Shown here in pieces: positions 34,109 through 41,949 of a stretch of DNA of 64,000 nucleotides. Position 1 is the first letter of the stretch; each line of letters opens with the position of its first letter. The notes beneath the pieces are model-generated. The model ran no database searches. It worked only from the letters and a program-made list of their open reading frames with translations, and was not told the origin of the DNA. The translations under genes and the position numbers were made by a program. This DNA comes from Niastella caeni (lineage in GTDB: Bacteria > Bacteroidota > Bacteroidia > Chitinophagales > Chitinophagaceae), in contig NZ_STFF01000003.1 of the NCBI RefSeq assembly GCF_004834005.1, positions 806,001-870,000 of the forward strand, read 5' to 3'.

Positions 34109-36688
34109 ATGAATTGGCATACATCCACCATCGAAGACGTTTTCAAAGAACTGCAAAGCAATCGGGATGGCTTATCAACCGATGAAGTTGCTAAACGAAT
34201 TCAGCAGTATGGCCCTAACCAGTTGCAGGAAAAAAAGAAAAAACCTGTGTGGCTGGTGTTTTTGATGCAGTTCAAAGACGTCATGATCCTGATCCTGATG
34301 GTAGCCGCGGTTATTTCTGCTATCGTCGGCGACGTGAAGGACATGATCGTAATATTGTTCATCATAATCATCAATGCGATCGTAGGATTTGTGCAGGAGT
34401 ACCGCGCCGAAAAAGCGATCGAAGCGCTAAAGAAAATGTCGGCAGCCAACGTACGGGTAAGAAGAAATAAAAGGGTTGAACAAATTCCCGCAGCAGAAGT
34501 TGTTCCCGGCGATGTGGTGCTGCTGGAAGCCGGCGATATGGTGGGCGCTGATATCCGCATCAAAGAAAGTCATTCGTTAAAAATAGAAGAAGCGTCCCTT
34601 ACCGGCGAATCACATGCCGTAGACAAATCACCTGATCCCATAAAAGAAGATGATGTTCCGCTGGGCGATCGCATTAATATGGCTTACAAAAGCACCCTGG
34701 TTACGGCCGGCAATGGCACCGGTGTGGTAGTTGCTACCGGCATGCATACCGAAATAGGAAAAATTGCCGGGATGTTGCAGGAGAAAGAAGCCACTACCCC
34801 ATTGCAACAGCGCCTGGCCGATTTCAGTAAAAAATTATCATTTATTGTTCTGGGCATCTGCGTGGTGTTATACTTTATTGGAATATTACGCGGAGAAAAA
34901 CCGGCCAGCATGCTGCTCACCACCATTTCGCTGGCCGTGGCCGCCATTCCCGAAGCATTGCCTGCCGTTATAACCATTGCGCTGGCACTGGGCGCTAAAA
35001 AGCTCGTAAAAAAGAACGCACTGATCCGCAAACTGCCTGCAGTTGAAACACTGGGTTCAGTAACCTATATCTGCACCGATAAAACCGGTACGCTAACGCA
35101 AAACCAGATGACAGTACAGGAGATCTGGCAGAACGATCAGTTTGATCAGTCAATTCCCAATATACAGGATGGGCAGGCATTGCTGCTGGCCATGACGCTG
35201 AACCACGATGCCAGGGAAGACCATACCGACAGCAACAAACGCAAAGGCGACCCTACGGAAGTAGCCCTGGTAGAATACGCCATTAAACAGGAAAAATATG
35301 ATACCAACTGGGAACAGGCTTTCCCCCGGGAACAGGAATTGCCGTTTGACTCTGACCGTAAGATGATGACCACTGTACATGCGGTAAACAACGAATACCT
35401 GGTGGTGACCAAAGGCGCACTGGAATCAATTCTAAAAATATGCCAACCAGCCAATCAACAGGACATCACGAAACGAAGCGATCAGCTTGCCGAAGCCGGC
35501 CAGCGGGTAATAGCCTATTCGTGCAAGCTGATAAAACAATTGCCGAAAGAAGGCGACCTGGAAGCACTGGAAAGCGATCAGCATTTTTGCGGCCTGGCGG
35601 GCATGATAGACCCACCCCGCCCCGAAGCCCGGAGGGCAATTGAAGAATGTAAAACGGCAGGCATTGTGCCTGTAATGATCACCGGCGACCACCCGGTAAC
35701 AGCGGCGGCCATTGCCCGCGACATGGGCATACTGCAACACAAAGGCGATAAAACAGTGACCGGTGTGGAGCTGGAGAAAATTTCTGATGAGGACCTTGAA
35801 GACAGCATTCAGCATATCAAAGTGTACGCCCGCGTATCGCCCCAACAAAAACTACGCATTGTAAAAACCCTGCAAAAAAAGGATCAGTTTGTGGCCATGA
35901 CCGGTGATGGCGTGAACGATGCTCCCGCTTTAAAACGGGCAAACATCGGCGTTGCCATGGGTATTACCGGCACCGACGTATCGAAGGAAGCGGCAGATAT
36001 GATCCTGCTCGACGACAACTTCGCCACCATTGTAAAAGCCGTTAAGGAAGGGCGAAGGATCTATGATAACATCAGGCGGTTTATCAGGTATGTACTGGCG
36101 TGTAATTTTGCAGAGATCCTCACCATCTTCATGGCTCCCATAGTGGGCATGCCAATACCGTTATTGCCTATACATATTTTATGGATCAACCTGGTAACGG
36201 ATAGTTTACCCGGGCTCGCGCTGGCCGGCGAAAAAGCGGATACCAAAGTGATGCAGCGTCCGCCACGTGATCCTCGTGAAAGTATTTTTGAGCAGGGCGT
36301 AGGATTTACTTCTATCTGGGTTGGGATCTTAATGGCTGCCATTGGCCTGGTAACACAGGCATATTACATTAATGATGAAGACGCGCACTGGCAAACGATG
36401 GTATTCACGGTGCTTTGCTTCAGCCAGATGGGACACGCCCTGGTATCGCGCAGCGAATACGAATATATTTTCCGCATAGGCGTGTTCAGTAACCGGCCGC
36501 TGATAGGCGCCATTGCGCTTACCTTTATTTTACAACTGGCATTGATCTACATTCCATTCTGTAACGAAATCTTTAATACAGAACCGCTTACCTGGACGGA
36601 ACTGGGCATATGTCTCCTTATTTCCACCATTACATTTCACGCAGTGGAATTTGAAAAATTCATTAAGAAGCGAATGGGTAAATTGTAA
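34109..36688 (+). CDS. P2-type cation-transporting ATPase (calcium-pump type)
   Basis: An 859-residue inner-membrane pump. The N-terminal cation-ATPase domain (WHTSTIEDVFKELQSNRDGLSTDEVAKRIQQYGPN) is followed by the actuator TGES motif (SLTGESHAV), helix M4 with IPEALPAVITIAL, the phosphorylation site DKTGTLTQNQMTV (Asp324), the nucleotide-binding domain, the hinge TGDGVNDAPALKRA, and the M6 signature NLVTDSLPGLAL (N and D for Ca sites). This fits SERCA/PMCA-like bacterial Ca pumps such as LMCA1; Mn cannot be excluded. The PEALP form in place of PEGLP is a mild variant. The stop codon abuts the stop of the convergent BNR gene with no gap. Confidence 0.94.
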   Translation: MNWHTSTIEDVFKELQSNRDGLSTDEVAKRIQQYGPNQLQEKKKKPVWLVFLMQFKDVMILILMVAAVISAIVGDVKDMIVILFIIIINAIVGFVQEYRAEKAIEALKKMSAANVRVRRNKRVEQIPAAEVVPGDVVLLEAGDMVGADIRIKESHSLKIEEASLTGESHAVDKSPDPIKEDDVPLGDRINMAYKSTLVTAGNGTGVVVATGMHTEIGKIAGMLQEKEATTPLQQRLADFSKKLSFIVLGICVVLYFIGILRGEKPASMLLTTISLAVAAIPEALPAVITIALALGAKKLVKKNALIRKLPAVETLGSVTYICTDKTGTLTQNQMTVQEIWQNDQFDQSIPNIQDGQALLLAMTLNHDAREDHTDSNKRKGDPTEVALVEYAIKQEKYDTNWEQAFPREQELPFDSDRKMMTTVHAVNNEYLVVTKGALESILKICQPANQQDITKRSDQLAEAGQRVIAYSCKLIKQLPKEGDLEALESDQHFCGLAGMIDPPRPEARRAIEECKTAGIVPVMITGDHPVTAAAIARDMGILQHKGDKTVTGVELEKISDEDLEDSIQHIKVYARVSPQQKLRIVKTLQKKDQFVAMTGDGVNDAPALKRANIGVAMGITGTDVSKEAADMILLDDNFATIVKAVKEGRRIYDNIRRFIRYVLACNFAEILTIFMAPIVGMPIPLLPIHILWINLVTDSLPGLALAGEKADTKVMQRPPRDPRESIFEQGVGFTSIWVGILMAAIGLVTQAYYINDEDAHWQTMVFTVLCFSQMGHALVSRSEYEYIFRIGVFSNRPLIGAIALTFILQLALIYIPFCNEIFNTEPLTWTELGICLLISTITFHAVEFEKFIKKRMGKL

Positions 36689-37768
36689 TTATTCAACAAT
36701 ATAAGGATAGGGATACAACAGCACTTTCCAGGTAACACCCCCATCGGCGGTCACATACAATTTCTGATCGCCAAACATCAAACCATTCTGATCATCCTGG
36801 AAATGCAGCTTTTTCATATTGATGTATTCGTAGCCGGTACTGGAAACCGTATTCCAGGTAACGCCGGTATCGGTACTTTTCACCAGGCTTTCGCGGGTAA
36901 CACCATAAATTACAGATTGGCTTACCATGTGGGCAGCTGTAAGCTTTAAATCGGTTGTTGGTTTCTTCCAGGTAATACCGCTGTCGGCCGACATATATAC
37001 ATTCCCAAAATCTTCAATAGCGCAAACATTACCTTTTTTTCCGGTTTGCAATCCGGTGATGTATTTTTTAACTATCTCAACAGGCGCACTCCACGTACGG
37101 CCGGTATCAAGCGTCTTAGACATAAAAGTGGCATAGGAACTGTTCTTATACAGCAACATCCAGCCTGTTTTTTTATCGGTGAATTTTATGTTTATCGGCT
37201 GAAAGGCATCATCGAAATAACTTACGCGCGTAGCTACTTTGGTAGTGAGGTTTAATTTATAAAACTTGCGGCTATCGGCAGCGGTTGTTGCCTTTTGCTG
37301 ATAGGCCAACATTACATTGTTACTATCAATATAACTTACGCACACCAGTTCAGTTGAATTAAAACCTGCCGTATTAATGACCGGAGAAAAAGTAGGAACA
37401 TGGCCCGTCCAGGTACTGCCATAATCCTGCGATACATGGATTGTAGGCGCCAGCGAAGTACCTGAAGCCACAACAATGTTGTTATTATCGTAACTAAAAG
37501 GCGTTACTTTGGTAGCAGGCAGTGAATAAGCGCCGTAATTGAAACTTTTGAACTGGTCAGTGGTAGAAAAAGCATTTTTATCGGTAATACCGCGTATGAT
37601 GTTACCGCTATCTAGCCGCACATGCATTAAACTATTATCCTTCACTAAATTCCTGAGATCAGCATTCAATACCGGTTCGGTAGGAATTTGAGTGAAAAGG
37701 AATTTGTCCTTATCTCCACAACCTGATGCAACAGCACCGATAAGAATAAGAAAGTATAGTTTTTTCAT
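36689..37768 (-). CDS. BNR/Asp-box beta-propeller lipoprotein
   Basis: A 359-residue lipoprotein (MKKLYFLILIGAVASGCGDKDKF; lipobox VASGC). Five Asp-box repeats SxDxGxTW are visible: SQDYGSTW, SKTLDTGRTW, SADSGITW, STDTGVTW and TADGGVTW, spaced across the mature protein, indicating a propeller of the sialidase or photosystem-II-stability-factor (Ycf48) type. It lacks the RIP motif and arginine triad expected of a sialidase, so catalysis is not supported. In Bacteroidota such proteins are often surface binding proteins. Its coding end touches the ATPase stop codon. Confidence 0.88.
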   Translation of the reverse strand: MKKLYFLILIGAVASGCGDKDKFLFTQIPTEPVLNADLRNLVKDNSLMHVRLDSGNIIRGITDKNAFSTTDQFKSFNYGAYSLPATKVTPFSYDNNNIVVASGTSLAPTIHVSQDYGSTWTGHVPTFSPVINTAGFNSTELVCVSYIDSNNVMLAYQQKATTAADSRKFYKLNLTTKVATRVSYFDDAFQPINIKFTDKKTGWMLLYKNSSYATFMSKTLDTGRTWSAPVEIVKKYITGLQTGKKGNVCAIEDFGNVYMSADSGITWKKPTTDLKLTAAHMVSQSVIYGVTRESLVKSTDTGVTWNTVSSTGYEYINMKKLHFQDDQNGLMFGDQKLYVTADGGVTWKVLLYPYPYIVE

Positions 37769-37788
37769 CTGATATTTTTTATTATCAA

Positions 37789-37866
37789 TGGCCAGATGGA
37801 TCTTACCATGAAAAAATTTTCATTGAATTTTATGTTATAATGAAAATTTTTTCTTGGACGATTCAT
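37789..37866. repeat. 78-bp palindromic element, copy 1
   Basis: Identical in length to copy 2 (41872-41949) and about 80 percent identical. The inner stem pairs CCATGAAAAAATTTTCATT with AATGAAAATTTTTTCTTGG (18 of 19 pairs), and outer segments GGATC and GATTC also pair. Where the two copies differ in the stem, both arms have changed together. It lies between the BNR gene start and the stop of the beta-barrel gene, which follows 3 nt later. Confidence 0.92.
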
Positions 37867-37868
37867 TG

Positions 37869-38612
37869 TTACTTTTTGAAATTCAGGTTAACGCCTACGC
37901 TCAGGTTTATTGAACTACAATTGTATACTTTATGCTCGGGCATAATAAAACCTGCTGCCAGCATTTCCCGTACGAGCTCAGGATTTACTTTCAGATCGGG
38001 TTTGTAATATTCATAATCGAGCTTAACATACAGATCGCCGGAACGCACAACCATAATACCCGCATCGAATGAAATACCGGAACCAGTTAACACTTTATCC
38101 GTTGTTTCAATGCCAGGGGTAGCCGCTTTTTCTTCACCGATCTTGGTGAACTGGCTGCTACTCATATTCTGATCAACTCTGAATATGGGGAAAAAAGAGA
38201 ATTTCTTTAAGGTATACGCGTTGTACTGAATTTCAATGCCGCCCTTCCAGGTGCGGAATGCTTCGCGCTGGGTTTCACCCAGTGCCACTTCTTTAAAATA
38301 ATATTTCAACCCGGCTAACGGTCGTACCCACAACTTGTTTTTTAGAAAAGCTGTTTTTACCCCGATAGATGCGTTGAAACCAGCCTTGAATATATCGCTT
38401 AGATCTGCGTTGTTGGGAGAAGCCACACCGGCATCGATATCAACGGCAAACCGCCATTGTTTTTTAACCTTCGGCTTTTTTTGTTTATCCTTCTCGGTCG
38501 TTGTAATTAAAATAGGCGCCTGCGTGGGTGTAGTCGCCTGCGCTTGTGCAACACGCTGAATAAAAAGTGCAGAAAAGACCCATAGGATACAACGGATACA
38601 AAGGGTTTTCAT
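37869..38612 (-). CDS. Outer-membrane beta-barrel protein of unknown function
   Basis: A 247-residue protein with a signal peptide (cleavage after VAQAQA) and a basic linker (KDKQKKPKVKKQ). The rest has alternating hydrophobic strands with frequent aromatic residues (RFAVDIDAGVAS, GFNASIGVKTAFLKNKLWVRPLAGLKYYF, LYVKLDYEYYKPD) and ends in INLSVGVNLNFKK, the typical terminal strand of a small outer-membrane barrel. No enzymatic motif is seen. It is probably an 8- to 10-strand porin-like barrel. Neighbours give no functional hint; the upstream gap is promoter-sized and followed by repeats. Confidence 0.8.
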   Translation of the reverse strand: MKTLCIRCILWVFSALFIQRVAQAQATTPTQAPILITTTEKDKQKKPKVKKQWRFAVDIDAGVASPNNADLSDIFKAGFNASIGVKTAFLKNKLWVRPLAGLKYYFKEVALGETQREAFRTWKGGIEIQYNAYTLKKFSFFPIFRVDQNMSSSQFTKIGEEKAATPGIETTDKVLTGSGISFDAGIMVVRSGDLYVKLDYEYYKPDLKVNPELVREMLAAGFIMPEHKVYNCSSINLSVGVNLNFKK

Positions 38613-38966
38613 TGGATATTTTTTATTGTCTGTCTACAAAAAATAAAATAAACGGCAGTAACCAAAAGGCCGTACGCTATTTACCCATCTTTATATTTAC
38701 ATTAATCTATATACAAAAACAGTCACAGTATCAACACAATATACCTGATTCCTGTTCAGGTTTTGTTTACTTTTTAATTGGTACCTGGTACTTAAGGCGT
38801 ACTCTAAAACGCTAATACCCATGCTGGTATTGTTTATAAGTTTATAAGTTCGTAAGTTATTAAGTCAGTTAGTTCGAGCTCAATAACTCAATAACTCAAT
38901 AACTCAATAACTCAATAACTCAATAACTTAATAACTCAATAACTTAATAACTCAATAACTTAATAA
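38613..38966. other. 354-bp intergenic stretch, no gene
   Basis: The first 200 bp are A+T rich with no recognisable feature and probably hold the promoter of the beta-barrel gene. The remainder is the 9-bp repeat array at 38831-38970. Confidence 0.75.
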
Positions 38967-38970
38967 CTAA
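38831..38970. repeat. 9-bp tandem array (AATAACTCA) 3' of the Pro-rich gene
   Basis: About ten copies of AATAACTCA or AATAACTTA run from 38881 to 38970; the opposed words TTTATAAGTTCGTAAGTTATTAAG lie at 38833-38863. On the minus strand the array begins in the stop codon of the Pro-rich gene (TAG within TTAGTTATTAAG). Confidence 0.9.
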
Positions 38971-39188
38971 TTACCAGTAACAGGCTTATCATCCTGTTTG
39001 CCAGGATCCTCATCCGGTTCAGGAACAGGAATTTCACCAGGCGATGTACCACCGGGATCATCTTCCGGTTCAATCTCGGGTTCCTGGTTAGGAGGTGTTG
39101 GCCTGCTTGGAACAGTTTCGGGAGTAATTTCCGGTTTATCGGGAGATGGCACTTCTGTTGGTTTATTTGGATTTGTTTTCTTGGCCAT
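38967..39188 (-). CDS. Small proline- and acid-rich protein
   Basis: A frame is open to 39254, but the ATG at 39186-39188 (MAKKTNPNKPTEVPSPDKPE) gives a 73-residue protein with consistent composition: about a quarter proline, many Glu/Asp, no Cys or aromatic residues (PTPPNQEPEIEPEDDPGGT, PVPEPDEDPGKQDD). It should be intrinsically disordered. Similar small MAKK...PNKP...EVPSPDKPEI proteins occur in other sphingobacteria-like Bacteroidota (from memory), which supports it being real. No function is known. Its stop codon lies in the first unit of a 9-bp repeat array. Confidence 0.7.
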   Translation of the reverse strand: MAKKTNPNKPTEVPSPDKPEITPETVPSRPTPPNQEPEIEPEDDPGGTSPGEIPVPEPDEDPGKQDDKPVTGN

Positions 39189-39225
39189 AATATGGTGTTT
39201 ACAGGCTGAAAATGCAAAAGCCATT

Positions 39226-39352
39226 CCACGCAAAACGCGGAACGCGAAATGCAAAAACCTGAAATTCAGCTAAACTGTATTTCGCGTTAAGCGTTGGGCG
39301 TTTAGCATAAAACGCGGAACGGCGCTAAGTGTTGAGCGTCTTTTGCATTGAA
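39226..39352. repeat. Inverted repeat of the GCGTTTAGCGTTAAGC family
   Basis: The left arm ACGCAAAACGCGGAACGCGA pairs with the right arm TCGCGTTAAGCGTTGGGCGT and a second stretch up to 39352. The loop holds AAACTGTATTTCGCG, matching the loop of the 24936-25040 element. Confidence 0.8.
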
Positions 39353-39402
39353 CGTTTTGACCGTCATAATTGTTCCAATAATTAATAAACGCGCCTTCCT
39401 CT

Positions 39403-40044
39403 ATGTTCCAGGACCGAATTGACGCAGGCCTGGCATTGGCCACCCATTTACAGCATTATAAAAATGTTGATGGCGTAACGTTGGCTGTGCCGAGAGGCGG
39501 TGTACCGGTAGCTTTTCCGGTTGCGAAAATTTTACAACTGCCATTGGAGATCATTCTATCTAAAAAGATCGGCCATCCTACCCATAAGGAGTTTGCCATT
39601 GGCGCAGTAAGCCTTACCGGACAGGTAATTTCACCGCATGCATTTGCATCGGACGAATACATTAAACAGGAAACAATAAATATTCGGGAGCAATTAAAAG
39701 CCAGCTATGCGCAGTATATGGGCGAAAGAAAACCAACGCCTTTAAAAGATAAGATCGTTATTATTATTGATGATGGTGTAGCTACCGGGTATACTTTATT
39801 AAGCACGATTGAAATGATCAGGAAAGAAGCGCCTAAAAAAGTAGTAGTGGCCGTACCTGTGGCATCGAAACAGGCAGCTCAAAAACTAAGCGAAGTAGCA
39901 GATGAATTTGTTTGCGCCTGGATCCCTTCGCGCTTTCATTCAGTGGGTGAGTTTTATGAAGACTTTACGCAGGTGAGCGATGAGGAAGTGATTAAGATGC
40001 TTAACCCCCACCCTCCGCCAGCTGGCGGAGGAAATGAAGAATGA
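39403..40044 (+). CDS. Phosphoribosyltransferase-domain protein
   Basis: A 213-residue type I phosphoribosyltransferase. The PRPP-binding loop VIIIDDGVATGYT is at about residues 119-131 and the flexible loop region at AVPRGGVPVAFPVAKIL, SKKIGHPTHKEFAIGAV. These stand-alone, ComF-like or YqfZ-like proteins are often coupled to dienelactone-hydrolase or erythromycin-esterase domains elsewhere; here it is alone. The nucleobase acceptor is unknown. The last dozen residues (PHPPPAGGGNEE) are encoded by a perfect 20-bp palindrome at 40012-40031, so the original C-terminus near KMLN appears to have been extended by a repeat. Confidence 0.88.
   Translation: MFQDRIDAGLALATHLQHYKNVDGVTLAVPRGGVPVAFPVAKILQLPLEIILSKKIGHPTHKEFAIGAVSLTGQVISPHAFASDEYIKQETINIREQLKASYAQYMGERKPTPLKDKIVIIIDDGVATGYTLLSTIEMIRKEAPKKVVVAVPVASKQAAQKLSEVADEFVCAWIPSRFHSVGEFYEDFTQVSDEEVIKMLNPHPPPAGGGNEE
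40012..40031. repeat. Perfect 20-bp G+C-rich palindrome overlapping the phosphoribosyltransferase 3' end
   Basis: CCTCCGCCAGCTGGCGGAGG is its own reverse complement with no loop. It is far more G+C rich than its surroundings and lies within the coding end of the preceding gene. Confidence 0.92.
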
Positions 40045-40093
40045 GAAATAAGAAATGAGGAATGAAAAAGGAAGTACAAATTCGAATATTGAA

Positions 40094-40113
40094 CCTGCCT
40101 GCCGGCAGGCAGG
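40094..40113. repeat. Second perfect 20-bp G+C-rich palindrome
   Basis: CCTGCCTGCCGGCAGGCAGG is a perfect palindrome. Flanking TTGAA and TTCAA extend the symmetry, and the outer words (CGAATATTGAA, TATTCAATGTTG) belong to the same word family as the repeat at 52068-52157. Confidence 0.92.
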
Positions 40114-40136
40114 TATTCAATGTTGAAGTTGTAAAA

Positions 40137-40190
40137 CGAAAAGCAATTAGGTTTTGCTTACAGCTTATAGCTTGAAGCTTGCGGCTGTAT
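40137..40190. repeat. AGCTT-word repeat
   Basis: Words TTTTGCTTACAGCTTATAGC and TTGAAGCTTGCGGCT; the same words occur at 42735-42830 and 61922-62006. Together with the palindromes it fills the gap between the phosphoribosyltransferase and hibernation-factor genes. Confidence 0.7.
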
Positions 40191-40205
40191 TACACTATTC
40201 ACCAT

Positions 40206-40559
40206 TCAAACTTTCACCGTGCTCGTTATCTGATCAGGAAGACCTTGTTGCAGTTTTGCCTGTTCATGCACTGCCTTTTCCAGTTCATTAACAGCTGCGC
40301 AGGCGCTCTCATCAAAGCTGGCAGATCGCCGGTGAACAAACAAGGTATCTCCATACAACGTGAGCCTGATCTCACAAACCTTATTCTCTTGTGGTGAGGC
40401 AGCATCATCATCACGCAGTATAATCTCGGCCTTAACAACGTCCTTAATAAGATGAGAAAATGAAAGCACTTTCTCTTTCACAGGCTTTAATAGGGATTCA
40501 TTTACTTCTGAATGCGGGGCATGAATCTCAATTATCATTGACTCAAATCGGAATGCCAT
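40206..40559 (-). CDS. Ribosome hibernation-promoting factor (HPF/RaiA-like, short form)
   Basis: A 117-residue protein of the sigma-54-modulation/S30EA family: IIEIHAPHSEVNESLLKPVKEKVLSFSHLIKDVVKAEIIL, then CEIRLTLYGDTLFVHRRSASFDESACAAVNELEKAVHEQ. This is the beta-alpha-beta-beta-beta-alpha fold that binds the decoding centre of resting ribosomes. It has only a short tail, so it is the short HPF/YfiA type and not the long dimerising form. The start at 40559 (MAFRFESM) or an internal ATG at 40538 (MIIEIHAPH) are both possible. It is transcribed alone. Confidence 0.87.
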   Translation of the reverse strand: MAFRFESMIIEIHAPHSEVNESLLKPVKEKVLSFSHLIKDVVKAEIILRDDDAASPQENKVCEIRLTLYGDTLFVHRRSASFDESACAAVNELEKAVHEQAKLQQGLPDQITSTVKV

Positions 40560-40722
40560 ATAAAATATTGTATATCCTAAGTTACGACTATAAATGCAAT
40601 TAAAGTCGCACCAACAGCGGGTTTAACAGATATTGGTTTTAAAGCGCCAAATACGACTTCCCACTATAACTTTATGATAGATAATGATTAAGCCGCACAA
40701 TTAACACAAAAGCATAATATAA

Positions 40723-41850
40723 TCAGGGCTTCGACAAATTCATATCCCAATCTTTCCATACCGGTTCATAGCCAATATCAGCGATAACGCGGGCCATTTC
40801 GGCCGCACTGCGTTCATCTGCTATTTCAAATTGTTCGAGCGATTCCGGTTCTACGGCATAGCCACCCGGATTGGTTTTTGATCCGGCACTGATAGAAGTA
40901 ATGCCTAACCGTATTACATGATCTCTGAAGCGCGGCAATTCACGGGTTGATAACGACAATTCCACCTCCTGGTTAAAGATGCGCCAGGCGCAGATCAATT
41001 GCACCAACTCGCGGTCAACCATTTCAACTTTTGGTTCAAGCCCACCGGAAAAAGGACGCAAACGCGGAAATGAAATACTGTATTTGGTTTGCCAATACGT
41101 ACGTTCGAGATATTGCAAATGCAATGCGGTAAAAAATGAATCGGTACGCCAGTCTTCCAAACCTATCAGTACCCCTAAACCGATCTTATGCACTCCTGCC
41201 CTACCCAACCGGTCGGGCGTTTCAATGCGGTATTGAAAATTAGATTTCTTTCCTTTCGGATGATGCTTTTTATAATCTTCGCGATGATAGGTTTCCTGGT
41301 ACACGAGCACCGTATGCAATCCTTCTGCGATCAGCTCGCGGTAATCGGCTTCATCGAGCGGTTGCACTTCCATGGAAATATGGGCAAAATGATCCCGCAA
41401 CAGGGTGAGGGCATTTTTAAAATACGGCACATGCACGGTATGATTCGCTTCGCCCGTTACCAGCAATACATGTTCATATCCCATTGCCTTGATGGCGGTC
41501 GCTTCCTGTATGATCTCCGTTGCAGACAAAGTTCTTCGCCGCACTTTGTTATCGAGACTGAAACCACAATACGTACAAATGTTATTGCACTCATTGGAGA
41601 GATACATGGGCACATATAACTGGATCGTTTTTCCAAAGCGTTGCTGCGTGAGATGCTGGCTCAGTTGCGCCATTGGTTCCAGGTAAGCAGCACCAGCAGG
41701 TGAGATCAACGCCATAAAATCATCCAGCGTTCTGCTTTGTCGTACCAAAGCCGCTTCAACATCCGCCTTCGTTTTGCTGTAGATACGTTCCTTAACCTCG
41801 TTCCAGTTGTATTGATTGAATATGCTGAGAAAACTATCCATGGTATTCAT
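40723..41850 (-). CDS. thiH: 2-iminoacetate synthase ThiH
   Basis: A 375-residue radical-SAM enzyme that splits tyrosine into dehydroglycine (2-iminoacetate) and p-cresol for the thiazole ring. The cluster motif CxxxCxxC is C88, C92, C95 in SNECNNICTYCGF. LLVTGEANHTVHVPYF, MEVQPLDEADYRELIAEGLHTVLVYQETY and SFPRLRPFSGG are typical of ThiH. The use of ThiH rather than the glycine oxidase ThiO suits an anaerobic-capable or microaerobic pathway. It is the last gene of the thiamine operon, 67 nt after thiG, with a 78-bp palindrome in between. Confidence 0.96.
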   Translation of the reverse strand: MNTMDSFLSIFNQYNWNEVKERIYSKTKADVEAALVRQSRTLDDFMALISPAGAAYLEPMAQLSQHLTQQRFGKTIQLYVPMYLSNECNNICTYCGFSLDNKVRRRTLSATEIIQEATAIKAMGYEHVLLVTGEANHTVHVPYFKNALTLLRDHFAHISMEVQPLDEADYRELIAEGLHTVLVYQETYHREDYKKHHPKGKKSNFQYRIETPDRLGRAGVHKIGLGVLIGLEDWRTDSFFTALHLQYLERTYWQTKYSISFPRLRPFSGGLEPKVEMVDRELVQLICAWRIFNQEVELSLSTRELPRFRDHVIRLGITSISAGSKTNPGGYAVEPESLEQFEIADERSAAEMARVIADIGYEPVWKDWDMNLSKP

Positions 41851-41871
41851 CTGTAAATATCAATTGTGTTT

Positions 41872-41949
41872 TGGCCAGATGGAACTTACCATGGCAAAAT
41901 TTTCATTGCCCTGTAAGTCATAATGAAAATTTTGCCATGGACGTTTCAT
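41872..41949. repeat. 78-bp palindromic element, copy 2, overlapping the thiG 3' end
   Basis: A perfect 19-bp inner stem: CCATGGCAAAATTTTCATT with AATGAAAATTTTGCCATGG, around a loop of about 12 nt; outer segments GGAAC and GTTTC also pair. It covers the last ten or so codons and stop of thiG and the thiG-thiH gap. See copy 1 at 37789-37866. Confidence 0.93.

Noticed and set aside
36689..37768. BNR protein as a sialidase
   Set aside because: Asp boxes are present but no RIP motif, arginine triad or catalytic Tyr/Glu pattern is recognisable.
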